Shown here piece after piece: positions 43,851-53,979 of a stretch of DNA of 64,000 nucleotides. How positions within the stretch are numbered: position 1 is the stretch's first letter; each line of letters opens with the position of its first letter. Origin of the DNA: an uncultured Mycoplasmataceae bacterium (GTDB lineage Bacteria; Bacillota_I; Bacilli_A; Mycoplasmatales; Mycoplasmoidaceae); assembly GCA_947429165.1 (NCBI GenBank), contig CANEON010000003.1:1-64000 (forward strand), given 5' to 3'. A model generated the notes under the pieces. That model was not told the DNA's origin, searched no databases, and worked only from the letters and a program-made list of their open reading frames with translations. Made by a program: the position numbers and the translations under genes.

Positions 43851-44426
43851 ATGAATAACACATCGATAGTTGAAAGCATTCTTTATACTTCAGGAAATGA
43901 CGGTACAGACATTAATACTTTTAAAAAAGTATTAAATTTACCTGCTGAAGAAATTATTAAAATAATTGATTCATTAAAAGAAAAATATGAAAAAGATGAA
44001 TCATCAGGTTTTCAAATTAAAAAGTATGGTAATGCTTTTTACCTTCTTTCTAAAGAAGCGAACACCGAATATATTTCTAAAGCAATGAATTATGCTACAA
44101 AGAATCCAATGACTCCTGCAATGATGGAAACTCTTGCGATTATTGCTTACAACAATCCATGTACAGGTGCAATGGTTGAAAAGATTAGAGGGGTTGACTC
44201 TAAGAATGCTATTAATAAATTAATATCATTAAACCTTATTAAAGAAGCAGGTAGAGATACCACACCAGGATGTCCTTATTTATATAAGACAACCCAAGAA
44301 TTCTTAAACTTATTTGGTATTAAAAACTTATCTTCTCTTCCAAAATTAAAAGAAGGTAGCGAAAATTTAATTGAAGAAATGGATGTTGATTTCTTCGATT
44401 CAAACAGAATAGATGACGAAGAATAA
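43851..44426 (+). CDS. scpB: Segregation and condensation protein B
   Basis: Winged-helix partner of ScpA in the SMC complex. The 191-residue product has V-E-S-I-L-Y-T-S-G at the N-terminus, M-M-E-T-L-A-I-I-A-Y-N-N-P (family L-A-I-I-A-Y-x-Q-P), I-R-G-V-D-S and G-R-x-x-x-P-G-x-P-x-L-Y-x-T-T. The C-terminus is an acidic tail. Last gene of the plsC-thyA-folA-scpA-scpB operon, followed by a terminator. Confidence 0.93.
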   Translation: MNNTSIVESILYTSGNDGTDINTFKKVLNLPAEEIIKIIDSLKEKYEKDESSGFQIKKYGNAFYLLSKEANTEYISKAMNYATKNPMTPAMMETLAIIAYNNPCTGAMVEKIRGVDSKNAINKLISLNLIKEAGRDTTPGCPYLYKTTQEFLNLFGIKNLSSLPKLKEGSENLIEEMDVDFFDSNRIDDEE

Positions 44427-44428
44427 AA

Positions 44429-44460
44429 AAATGCACATTATTGTGCATTTTATTTTTTTT
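44429..44460 (+). terminator. Terminator after scpB
   Basis: Nine-base stem AAATGCACA / TGTGCATTT (44429-44437 with 44442-44450), loop TTAT, then a T tract ending at the stop of degV on the other strand. Confidence 0.85.
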
Positions 44461-45316
44461 AATCCACTAACAATATTATTGCAGCGTAATCAACACCAGT
44501 ATGAGCGGTAATTACTGAAGGGAATTTACCTGCTTTAACATTTTCTAACTTAAACTCTTTACGAAGTAGTTTTAAGATCTCATCAATATGATATTTTTCA
44601 TTCATAGAGTTTTCTAATAAAACACTATGAACTATTTTGTGTTTAGATAATTGGATTCGTTTTTCAAATGCTTCTTTAATTTTTTCTACACAGCCTTCAT
44701 ATTTAGGAGACTTATCCATAAAAATTAAACCATTATGGTCATAAGAAATAATTAATTTAAGATTCAACATCTTAATTAATACAGATTTAAACGAAGATAC
44801 TCTACCACCTTTAACTAATTGGGTAATGTTAGGAACAATTAAGAATCCTGTTCATTTGTTCTTTGTAGATTCAATATAATCTGTAACTTTTTGTTCGGTT
44901 AATTCTTCTTTTTTAGCAAGATTTAAAAAATATTCAACATAATATTTTGTTAAAGTACTTAAAGAATAAGAAGTAATGACGTGTAGTTTGTCATAGTCTT
45001 CTTTTACCATTCTTCAAGAATTTATAGCACCTGATAATTTAGGGTGAATAGGTAATACAAATATTTGATCATATTTGTCATATATAGAATTAACTAATTG
45101 CATCATTTCACCAGGTGAAGGCTGACTAGTTCCGATGTCAGCACCGCTATTAACTAGTTCACATAGTGTTTTGTCATCAATATCTACTTGATCTTTTAAG
45201 GAAATAGTTTTTCCGTTTTCGTTCTTTGTTATTATTAAAGGAATAACAAAGACATTTTCAATTTCTCCATTTTTAATTCCAGAAGAGGAATCAACAATAA
45301 AAGCAACTTTACTCAT
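44459..45316 (-). CDS. DegV family fatty-acid-binding protein
   Basis: 285-residue DegV protein (FakB-like), which in Firmicutes hands exogenous fatty acids to a kinase for use in phospholipids. The N-terminal A-F-I-V-D-S-S-S-G, the G-T-S-Q-P-S-P-G-E motif with the lipid-contacting Thr/Ser, the L-P-I-H-P-K-L-S-G segment and the C-terminal A-H-T-G-V-D-Y-A-A (A-H-x-G-P) are visible. Fatty-acid import would suit an organism relying on host lipids. TATAAT (minus strand, 45326-45331) is 9 bases before the ATG, again a near-leaderless layout. Divergent from ytpR. Confidence 0.88.
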
Positions 45317-45359
45317 AATAAGTAAATTATAATCATTAAATAAATATTTAAAAAAATAT

Positions 45360-45953
45360 ATGATTGGTGTTTTTTACAATAAAAATTCATTAAAAGATAC
45401 ATTATTAATTAATGTATCTGGGTCTGATGCTGTTAGTACAAAGGAAGAACTTAAATATTCTATAGGTTTTGATGATAAAAACAATATTTGTTTTATCAAC
45501 ATCTTTAATTTCTCTAATTATTTAGGAGTTAATGAAGGATTCATTAAATATTCTTCAGAAATTATTTCAATTGTTAATAAAGTATGTAACGTTGATTTAT
45601 CTGAACATATTGATAATAATGATTTTGTAGTAGCAGAAGTTGTTGAATGTGAAGACATTCAAGGCACACACCTTCATAAATGTAAAGTATTTAACGGAGT
45701 AAATACTTTAGATATAGTTTGTGGAGCAAAAAATGTAAGAAGACAACTAAAAGTTGTCTTAGCTCAAGTTGGATCAATTCTTCCAAATGGAACAAGAATT
45801 AATAAAGGGAAATTATTAAACCACGATTCTTTTGGAATGTTGTGTTCAAAGAAAGAATTAAATATTAATTCTGATGAATTTAATGAATCAGGAATTATTG
45901 AACTTGGTAGTAATTATCAAGTTGGCCAAAAATTTGATAAGGTTTTTGCCTAA
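45360..45953 (+). CDS. ytpR: YtpR-like protein with tRNA-binding (EMAP II/OB) domain
   Basis: 197-residue protein. The C-terminal half (about residues 90-195) is the OB-fold tRNA-binding domain also found at the start of the PheRS beta chain: V-V-A-E-V-V-E-C, H-L-H-K-C-K-V, I-V-C-G-A-K-N-V, V-V-L-A-Q-V-G and S-F-G-M-L-C-S. The N-terminal half matches the YtpR extension. Its role is unclear; related free-standing domains have been linked to translation quality control. Its stop codon overlaps by 4 bases the end of the convergent gene at 45950. No ribosome binding site is seen. Confidence 0.85.
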   Translation: MIGVFYNKNSLKDTLLINVSGSDAVSTKEELKYSIGFDDKNNICFINIFNFSNYLGVNEGFIKYSSEIISIVNKVCNVDLSEHIDNNDFVVAEVVECEDIQGTHLHKCKVFNGVNTLDIVCGAKNVRRQLKVVLAQVGSILPNGTRINKGKLLNHDSFGMLCSKKELNINSDEFNESGIIELGSNYQVGQKFDKVFA

Positions 45954-46834
45954 ATTTTATAATATCCAAACCAAATAGGTTCCTTACTTTTACTATTATT
46001 GATAGTAAAAAACTTTACTTTCTTTTGAATAATGTAATGTAAATACATGAATAGGGATATTACACCATAACAGACAAGTAACGGAATAAAGATTAATCAA
46101 GGGAAACTCAAGAATGAAAAGATTTTACCTATTGGATAAAAAGATGCATTTGTACCGTACGGTTGAGTGTTTGGCAATCAATCTTCTGGCCTAATACCAC
46201 AAACATTTGTATGGACATCATAACCATAAGCAATTATGGTTATGTATATAAAAAATATTAAACATGCAACGTTTGTCCACAAGAATGTTCATCATTTATT
46301 ACTAGGAGTATTTAATAATACTCCTACCCCAAGCACTAAACCTAAAAAATGCATAAAGAATTTTAGTCTGTAAGGATCAGAACCTAAGAAGATGTATTGA
46401 CCAGACATTTCCGCTCTACCACCATCACCTAACATTATTGATGTAAATAATGTTAGAAGTGATCCAAAGATCATTGGTGTCGCAAGAACAACGGCAACTT
46501 TTCTAGACGGTTGAGCAATTAGAAAAATGCAAGAACAAACAAAAAAGAATGGGCAAAGATCAGTTAAGAACACTTTAGCTTTTAAGAAACTAGAAGTGTA
46601 ATCTATATCTGTATATCCATAATCTTTTCTTATTCCGTGATTGTAATCATTTAATGCACTACAATCTCATGCATATCTTGCTGCAATAAAATAAATCAAC
46701 ATGATTGAAGCAAGAATTATTCAAAACAAATAACTATTAGTTATTTTCTTAACAAATGGGTGTACACCTATTTGAATACCACAAAAAACAAATGTTAATA
46801 CTACTAATGTTATTCCAGAAGCTAATGCACTCAT
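45950..46834 (-). CDS. Multi-pass membrane protein, unknown function
   Basis: 294-residue protein with seven or so hydrophobic helices, starting M-S-A-L-A-S-G-I-T-L and ending in a basic tail (K-K-V-K-F-F, F-G-Y-Y-K-I). The middle carries A-R-Y-A-W-D-C-S-A-L-N, F-L-T-D-L-C-P-F-F-F and Y-R-L-K-F-F-M-H-F-L-G-L. The spacing of the L-C-P-F and F-x-x-H-x-L pieces recalls the YwaF/TIGR02206 type of integral membrane protein, which I offer only as a suggestion. It is divergent from the putative nuclease at 46890 and its stop overlaps that of ytpR by 3 bases. Confidence 0.72.
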
Positions 46835-46877
46835 ATTTTTATTCTATAAGAAAAAAATACTTTTGACCATTCTTAAA

Positions 46878-46883
46878 TATAAT
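46878..46883 (+). promoter_or_regulatory. -10 box for the 46890 gene, leaderless layout
   Basis: TATAAT followed by exactly 6 bases and the ATG at 46890. This supports the ATG at 46890 over an upstream in-frame TTG at 46863. Confidence 0.62.
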
Positions 46884-46889
46884 TTAAGT

Positions 46890-47741
46890 ATGCCTTTTGT
46901 TAAGAAAAATAATGAAGATTTTGTTGTTGAAAATGACCAAATCTTTTTAAAAAAAGAATATTTAGAAAAAAACCGTAAGTTATTTAAAAAAATAACAGGG
47001 ACAAGATTTAGTTCGATACTAAATCTAAGTAATTATGTTACTCCTTTTAAGACATGGACTATTATGGTCAACATTTTTAAAGATGTAATGGATCCGACTT
47101 TAGCAAAAGTTGGTAATGCTGTTGAACCAAAGGTAAGAGAATATGTTGAAAAACAACTAGGATGTAAATATTTGTGTTATGATCCGTTCGCCATTAAATG
47201 AGATGTTTTCAAAGAAAACAAATATTTTGGTGGAATTCCTGATGGTGAACCTTTAAACGATCATCAAAGAGTTGATTATTCAACATTTCCGATGTTAGAA
47301 ATTAAGACTTCTTCAATTGATTCTTTTGTTTACAAAAAAGTTGATAATGCATTGCAAATGCAAAAAGACAATAGAGGTTACCCTTTAATAAAAGAAAAAG
47401 GACAAAAAATGAGATCTTGATTTAATTCGAATAATGAAATTCAAATTCCTGTTGAATATCAATATCAACTTGGCTTGTATTTATATTTAAGAAATATAAA
47501 TAAAGGATTATTTGCCATCACTTTTTTAACCCCAGAAGATTATGTTCATCCAGAAAACTACGATGCTTCTGAACATGAAATTTTTATGGTTAATGCTGAT
47601 GTTATTGATAAAAATGAAATTGCAAGACAAGTTAAATTTGCAGAAGAATGATATAAAAAATATATTGAGACAGGTGTTTCACCTAAAATGACAGCAAGTG
47701 ATAAGTTGTGATTATCATCAGAGTTAGGTATTAAGTTTTAA
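46890..47741 (+). CDS. Putative PD-(D/E)XK nuclease (YqaJ/lambda-exonuclease-like)
   Basis: 283-residue protein. The middle has the nuclease pattern: G-N-A-V-E-P-K-V-R-E-Y near residue 75, then G-I-P-D-G-E-P with Asp 118, L-E-I-K-T-S-S with Glu 137 and Lys 139, and a later Y-Q-Y-Q-L-G-L-Y-L-Y helix. Asp, E-x-K and the Q-x-Q-L-x-x-Y-L helix in this order are typical of YqaJ/RecB-type DNA nucleases. Mycoplasma proteins of this kind are annotated as putative nucleases. It precedes thiI, overlapping its start by one base (TAATG). Biological role unknown; DNA repair, recombination or nucleotide scavenging are possible. Confidence 0.68.
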
Positions 47742-48910
47742 TGAAAATAATTTATCTAAAATACGGAGAACTTACCTTAAAAGGTAAAAATAAAAAAAAC
47801 TTTATTAATCAACTTTTTTCTAATATCAAAGTTGCATTAAAAGATTTTTCTGTAAAAATAATTAAAAAATATGATTCTTGTACTATTGAAGTTGAACAAA
47901 ATGATATTTTCGACAAAGTATTAAATATTTTAACTACTATACCGGGAATAGCACTAGTTATTCCCGGATATCAAATCGAACGTGATTTCGAAAAGCTTGT
48001 TGTTGAATTAACAGAAAAAATAAATATTAAAAATAATCAAGCTACTTTTAAAGTTGAAACAAAAAGACATGATAAAAAATATGAACTAAACTCAATGGAG
48101 TTTTCAAGAAAACTTGGACACTTTTTATTATTAAATAATAAAAACTTAAAAGTAAATGTTAAAGACCCTCAAATAAAAATTACAGTTGAAATACACAAAG
48201 ATTATTTCATATATTATTTTGAAAGAATTAAAGGTCTTGGTGGATTCCCAATTGGATGTGGTGGTAAAGTTTTAATGTTGATTTCTGGCGGAATTGATTC
48301 ACCCGTTGCGGCTCATTTATTATTAAAAAAAGGTTATAAGGTTGACTTTGTAACTTTTGTGTCTCCGCCACACACAAAACCTGAAGCTCTTGATAAAGTT
48401 AGAACTTTAATCAAGAAACTTACTTTTAGCTGCCCATACACTCCAAAGCTATATATTGTAAATTTTACAAAATTACAACACGAAATTTCTCACATCTTTG
48501 ATCACAGTTATCAAATAACAATCATGAGACGTTATTTTTTTAGAATAGCTGAACATCTAAAAGAAGCAAATGAATATGATGCAATTGCTACAGGAGAATC
48601 TTTAGGACAAGTAGCGAGCCAAACAATCCAAAGCATGAATACAATTGAGTCAGTCTTAAAAGATACAGTTGTATTAAGACCATTGCTTACTTTTGACAAA
48701 TTAGAAATTATTAACATTGCTACTAAAGTAGGTACATATGAAACTTCTATTCTTCCGTTTGCTGATTCATGTAGTTTGTTTGTACCTACAAATCCGGTCA
48801 CTAAACCAACAATTCATAAAGCTACTAAACTGGAAAATGATTTAGAACTAATTTCTGGCATTTATAATATAACTATTGAGAAACATATAGAATTAGAAAG
48901 AATTAAATAA
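47741..48910 (+). CDS. thiI: tRNA 4-thiouridine synthase ThiI
   Basis: Makes 4-thiouridine at position 8 of tRNAs. The 389-residue product begins with the family pattern Y-G-E-L-T-L-K-G-K-N, has an NFLD/THUMP RNA-binding region, and the PP-loop L-I-S-G-G-I-D-S-P-V-A near residue 183, followed by the C-terminal ATP pyrophosphatase part (A-T-G-E-S-L-G-Q-V-A-S-Q-T and P-F-A-D-S-C-S-L-F-V-P). There is no rhodanese domain, as in Bacillus ThiI. In an organism without thiamine synthesis the tRNA role is the likely one. It overlaps the next gene by one base. Confidence 0.94.
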   Translation: MKIIYLKYGELTLKGKNKKNFINQLFSNIKVALKDFSVKIIKKYDSCTIEVEQNDIFDKVLNILTTIPGIALVIPGYQIERDFEKLVVELTEKINIKNNQATFKVETKRHDKKYELNSMEFSRKLGHFLLLNNKNLKVNVKDPQIKITVEIHKDYFIYYFERIKGLGGFPIGCGGKVLMLISGGIDSPVAAHLLLKKGYKVDFVTFVSPPHTKPEALDKVRTLIKKLTFSCPYTPKLYIVNFTKLQHEISHIFDHSYQITIMRRYFFRIAEHLKEANEYDAIATGESLGQVASQTIQSMNTIESVLKDTVVLRPLLTFDKLEIINIATKVGTYETSILPFADSCSLFVPTNPVTKPTIHKATKLENDLELISGIYNITIEKHIELERIK

Positions 48911-49881
48911 TGAATTTTATTAAGAAGACAATTATTGAAAAAATTAATCAATATAACAAAATATCATTATTTTTTCATGAAGTTCCGGACTTTGATGCTT
49001 TAGGCTCATGTTATGCTTTAAAGCATTTTATTAAAGACATTGCTCCCGAAAAAGAAGTAAGAATTATTGGTTTAGATATTTTGGATGATAGTTTTTCCAA
49101 AAAACTATTTGAGTTTGACCACACTCATGTTAGCAATACTTTTGTGTCTCAATCTCTAGGAATCATCTTAGATACAGCAAACGAACAAAGAATTTGAACT
49201 AATAGGCACAGATATTGCAAAGAAACTATAAGAATCGATCACCATCCACAAGTTGAATCAATTTGCAATGTAGAATGAATTGATCCAAACTATCCTGCGA
49301 CATGTGAAATGATTGCTGAATTATTATTTGATTGAAACTCAAAATATGTTTTGAGTCCTACTGCAATGTATTTGTATGCAGGAATAGTTACAGATACAGG
49401 AAGATTTCTTCATTTAAATACAAGACCTTCAACTTTTGCTATTGCAAGTAAATTGTTATCGACAGGATTTAATCGTCAAAGAATTAATGATGTTCTTTAT
49501 ATACATAAATTTAAAGAAATTAAATTTAATTCTTATGTTATTTCAAAAACTACATTACTTAAAAGACACAAATTTGCTTATGCTGTTTTAGGAAAAAAGT
49601 CATTTGACAGATTTGGTATTGACGTAAGAATGTCAATGGTTCAAATGTTAAACAACATTGAAGGTGTGGAAGTTTGAATGTCTTGTTACTATGATGAAAC
49701 CAAGAGAGCTTGAAGGGGATCGCTACGTAGTAGATCTCTACCAATTAACCAAATTGCTGAAAAACATAATGGTGGCGGTCATAAATTAGCTGCAGGATTT
49801 ACCCTAAAAAGCAAACACGAAATTAAAGTAATTAAAAAGGAAATAATAAATTACTTAAAACAATTTAAACAGGATTATTAA
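48910..49881 (+). CDS. DHH-family phosphoesterase, NrnA-like (oligoribonuclease/pAp phosphatase)
   Basis: 323-residue DHH/DHHA1 protein. Motifs: E-V-P-D-F-D-A-L-G-S near residue 24 (usually H-x-D-x-D-x-x-G-S, with Val-Pro here), L-D-T-A-N, I-R-I-D-H-H-P with the DHH triad, D-T-G-R-F, and the C-terminal H-N-G-G-G-H-K-L-A-A-G of DHHA1. NrnA relatives degrade short RNA fragments and dephosphorylate pAp; mycoplasma homologues have been shown to do both. Placed directly behind thiI. Confidence 0.9.
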
Positions 49882-49929
49882 TTTTTAATTTATAATCTTA
49901 ATTAACAATTTTGATAAAGGACGTACATT

Positions 49930-50163
49930 ATGAGTAAAACAAAAACATTAAAAGTGGCTGCAATTGATCCAGAAAATTTTGAAAGAATTAAAGTTGAAGA
50001 AACTAAAGTTGTTGATATTAACAGCTTAGGCGATATCAACTCTTCATCTATAGATGAAGAATTATCAAAATTATCTAAAAAAGAACTTAAGTATCGTCTT
50101 AAATACGAAGAAACTAACCCAGTTATTATTGAAAAAATCAAGAAACTTCTTGAAAGCATGTAA
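49930..50163 (+). CDS. Small hypothetical protein upstream of dnaE
   Basis: 77-residue acidic and basic mixed protein, not recognised. The C-terminal half (L-S-K-L-S-K-K-E-L-K-Y-R-L-K-Y-E-E) is predicted helical. AAAGGACG lies 11 bases before the start, and TATAAT at about 49889-49894 may be the promoter of the block that continues through dnaE. The stop is 5 bases before the dnaE ATG, so they are presumably co-expressed. A function connected with the replicase can only be guessed at. Confidence 0.7.
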   Translation: MSKTKTLKVAAIDPENFERIKVEETKVVDINSLGDINSSSIDEELSKLSKKELKYRLKYEETNPVIIEKIKKLLESM

Positions 50164-50168
50164 TCTCA

Positions 50169-53099
50169 ATGTTCATTAATTTAAATGTTCATTCTTATTA
50201 TTCTTTATTAATGTCATCAATTAGTATTGATGACATTATTAATTTTGCTGTTAAAAATAATCAGAAATATGTTTCATTAATAGACATTAATACAATGTAT
50301 GGAACGGTTGAGTTCTATCACAAAGCAATTAAAAACAATTTAATACCAATCATCGGTTTGCAAGTTAAATACAAAAACGAAAAAGTAGTTTTAATAGCTA
50401 AGAACAACAATGGGTACAAGAAGTTAATAAAAATTTCGTCGCTTATTATGACTCAACAAGAACTTGTTCTTAAGAATCATATAGATGATTTATTTGTAAT
50501 TGTTGAAGACATTAACAATTCATCTTGATTAACTCCAAATGAAAATTGCTTTAGTTTTAACCAGCAAAAACAAAGACCAATTGCAATGAGAGAATCTTTC
50601 TATGAAAATAAAGAAGATGTCGAATATGTAAAAGTCCTAAAGGCAATATCAAATGGATTAACTTTTGATCAAGTAAAAGATGATGATTCATTTAATGATA
50701 AATGAATGTTTTCTAATCAAGAAGCTAAACAAACATTTAATAAAGAATCTCTTGATAATTTAGACAAGTTAATTACTTCATGTCAATGAACACTTGATTT
50801 TTATAAAGAAAGACATTTAGTAAAATTTGATAAAAATCATAATTCAAAAGTGCTTCTTGAATCAATGTGTGCAGAGGGATTAAAGAAACGTTTAAATTCT
50901 AACGAAGCACCAGTTAAATACATCGAAAGATTAACTAAAGAATTACAAATAATAGATCAAATGGGGTTCAATGATTATTTTTTAGTAGTTCAGGATTATG
51001 TTGGCTTTGCTAAATCAAACGGAATATTGGTTGGTCCAGGAAGAGGATCTGCTGCTGGTTCTTTAGTTGCATACACATTAGGAATTACTGAGATAGATCC
51101 AATTCAAAATGATTTAATCTTTGAACGTTTCTTAAATCCTGAACGTCAAACAATGCCAGATATCGATATTGATTTCGTGGATGACCGTAGAAACGAAGTT
51201 ATTGAATATATTTACAATAAATATTCATCAAATAATGTTGCTCATATTTTAACTTTCCAAAGAATGAAAAGTAAAATGGCATTAAGAGATGTTTGCCGTG
51301 TATTTGAATTTGATCTTAAACTTGTAAGTCTAATCACCAAAGAATTTACAATGGATTTTGATTTAGATATTGACGCAGCAATTGCTAAAAACAAAAAGAT
51401 TGCTGAATATTCAAATAAATATCCACAATTATTTAAAATAGCTAAAAAATTATTAAATTTTCCTAGACAAATTGGTCAACATGCTGCTGGTGTGATTATT
51501 TCTGATAAACCATTAGACGAAATTATTCCAATCCAATTAAGTACTGATAACATTTTCTCTACCCAATACTCTATGGAGTATTTAGAATCATTTGGATTAA
51601 TCAAAATGGATATTTTAGGATTGGTTAACCTATCAACAATCAACCAATGTCTAAATCTAATTGAAAAAACTAAAGGAATAAAAATTAATCTTGAAAAGAT
51701 TCCGCTTGATGATCAAAAAGTATTTCATGAATTGTCAATCGGCAATACTTCAGGAATCTTTCAATTAGAATCTCCTGGAATGAGAAATCTAATCATAAAG
51801 ATTAAACCAAAAAATATCGAAGATATTTCTATTACATCCGCATTATTTAGACCCGGTCCTCAAAAAAATATTCCGACATATTTAAAAAATAAAGCAGAGC
51901 CTGACAAGATTAAATACTTAAATGACGACTTTAAAAAAGCTTTGTCATCTACATACAACATCATTATTTATCAAGAACAAGTAATTGATATAGTTTGTCG
52001 TGTTGCTAAGTTTAGCTTAGCTGAAGCAGATTTATTTAGAAGAGCAATATCTAAGAAAGACTCTCATAAATTACACGATTTAAGAGAACAATTTATTGCT
52101 GGCGGACTTAAAAACAACTATACAAAAGAAAAACTTGAACAAATATTTGATTACATTTATGAATTTGCTAATTATGGTTTTAACCATTCGCATTCTTTGG
52201 CATATTCATATGTAAGTTATTGAATGGCATATTTAAAAATTCATTATCCTATTCAATACTTCACTACTTTATTGTCATCAAATGACAATAGTGTAGACAA
52301 AATATCGGCTTATGTAAATGAAGCAAGAAAAAACGGAATAGAAGTTTGTCAACCTTCAATTCAGTATTCACACTTTAATTTTTCAATTAAGAAGTCAAAA
52401 ATTATTTTTGGATTTAACGCTATTAAAGGAATAGGAAGAGAAACTATTCATAAAATATTAACAATTAGAAAATCTCAAGAAAATTACGAATTTAAAAATC
52501 TTTTTGATGCAATTGGTAAACTTGCTAATAATTCTATAGGTCAAAAAACAATTGAAATTTTAGTAAAAGCTGGTTGCTTTGATTGCTTCTTAGAAAAAAA
52601 TCAAACAAGAATGTATATTCTTGAGAACCTAACAGAGTTATTTAAAGCAAGCAGATTAATGAAACCAAATGGTGAATTTATTATTTCACCAAATATTAAA
52701 AATGTAAAAACAACTCTAGAACAATTAATTGAATTAGAAGATGATCAATTCTCACTTCTCGGCGTAAGTTTTAGCGAACATCCAATTATTAAAATTAAAA
52801 ATGAATTCAACGGAAATGAAACCATTGTTTCATTAGCTGATGCGTTTGTTAACGAATCCGGATATTCATACTGCATAGTTTTTGTAAACTCTTTTAGAGA
52901 AATTACAACAAAAACTGGGCTACCTATGGCTTTTGTTAAACTTGAAGATGAATCAAAAGTATCTGATGCTGTTATTTTTCCTAATGTTTACACAAAGTGT
53001 AAACCTATAATTAAAAAAGGTGAAGTTTATCTTGTAAATTTAAAATTATCACCAAGAGGACTTCAGCTATTATCAATTAAACCAATTAATCATGAGTAA
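50169..53099 (+). CDS. dnaE: DNA polymerase III alpha subunit (DnaE type)
   Basis: Replicative or lagging-strand DNA polymerase, 976 residues, somewhat shorter than the E. coli protein. The N-terminal PHP domain is recognisable (V-H-S-Y-Y-S-L-L, Y-G-T-V-E-F-Y, I-P-I-I-G) but its metal ligands are changed. The palm has G-P-G-R-G-S-A-A-G-S-L-V-A-Y and the catalytic P-D-I-D-I-D-F with Asp 331, 333 and 335; K-M-D-I-L-G-L-V-N-L supplies the third Asp. Then H-A-A-G, F-Q-L-E-S, L-F-R-P-G, F-N-H-S-H-S-L-A-Y and a C-terminal OB region. PolC should be encoded elsewhere. Overlaps the next gene by 8 bases. Confidence 0.95.
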
Positions 53100-53955
53100 A
53101 AAAGCAATCATTATCGATGGTAATTCACTAATTTATCGTTCGTTCTATGCAACGCTTAATCAATTAGAGTATTACAAACAACATAACTTTCCACCTGCTA
53201 ATGCAATTAAATTAGTTACTTTAACAGTTTTAAAACTGTTAAATGAGCAACAATATGACTATGCCCTTTTTGCGTTAGATCATCACAAGAAAACTTTCAG
53301 AACAGAAGAATTTGCAGATTATAAAGCAGGAAGAAAACCAATGCCTGATGATTTGGTTGTCCAATTACCAGAAATTTCAAGAGCAGTAAACGCCTTAGGA
53401 ATTAAAACTATGTCAATTCCTAATATTGAAGCTGATGACATCATTGGTAGCTATTGTAGATTAATGAATCAAAATGATGTTCATGTAACTGTTTTTACAT
53501 CTGATAAAGATATGTTGCAATTAGTAAATGAAAAAACTAATGTTTCTTTATTCAAAACAGGTATCTCTGAAAGAGATATTTTCACTCATTTAAATTTTTC
53601 AGATAAGTTCTTCGGTTTAAAACCAAATCAAATTCCTGATTACAAAGGAATTGCTGGTGACTCTTCTGATAATTTATGTGGAGTTAAAGGGGTCGGACCT
53701 AAAACTGCAATTAATTTATTAATTAAATATGGAAGTTTTGATGAAATATATAACCATTTAGAAGAACTAAATGAAGGTCAAAAAAATAAGTTTAGTCAAT
53801 CAAAAGATCATGCAAAACTTTGTAAAACCTTAGCAACAATTAGATTAGACGTTTTAGATAAAAATTCAATTAATGAATTTATTAAAGAATCTATTAACAA
53901 AGATGAAATGAACAAAATAATAGAAAAATATCATTTTAAGAATATAGTATTTTAA
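53092..53955 (+). CDS. 5'-3' exonuclease (flap/RNase H-like domain of DNA polymerase I)
   Basis: 287-residue stand-alone 5' nuclease, equal to the N-terminal domain of Pol I, for removing RNA primers and flaps. Motifs: I-I-D-G-N-S-L-I-Y-R near residue 7, F-A-L-D-H, Y-K-A-G-R, I-P-N-I-E-A-D-D-I-I-G, V-F-T-S-D-K-D-M-L-Q, and D-Y-K-G-I-A-G-D-S-S-D-N with the helix-hairpin-helix G-V-K-G-V-G-P-K-T-A. All acidic metal ligands are visible. No polymerase domain follows, as is common in mycoplasmas. It overlaps dnaE and so is probably coexpressed with it. Confidence 0.94.
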   Translation: MSKKAIIIDGNSLIYRSFYATLNQLEYYKQHNFPPANAIKLVTLTVLKLLNEQQYDYALFALDHHKKTFRTEEFADYKAGRKPMPDDLVVQLPEISRAVNALGIKTMSIPNIEADDIIGSYCRLMNQNDVHVTVFTSDKDMLQLVNEKTNVSLFKTGISERDIFTHLNFSDKFFGLKPNQIPDYKGIAGDSSDNLCGVKGVGPKTAINLLIKYGSFDEIYNHLEELNEGQKNKFSQSKDHAKLCKTLATIRLDVLDKNSINEFIKESINKDEMNKIIEKYHFKNIVF

Positions 53956-53963
53956 TTAATATT

Positions 53964-53969
53964 TATAAT
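53964..53969 (+). promoter_or_regulatory. -10 box for lysS, very short leader
   Basis: TATAAT followed by 10 bases and the lysS ATG at 53980, without a ribosome binding site. Confidence 0.55.
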
Positions 53970-53979
53970 ATATAAAATT

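Noticed and set aside
46863-46889. TTG start for the putative nuclease
   Set aside because: The TATAAT box at 46878-46883 lies inside that extension; the ATG at 46890 is better.
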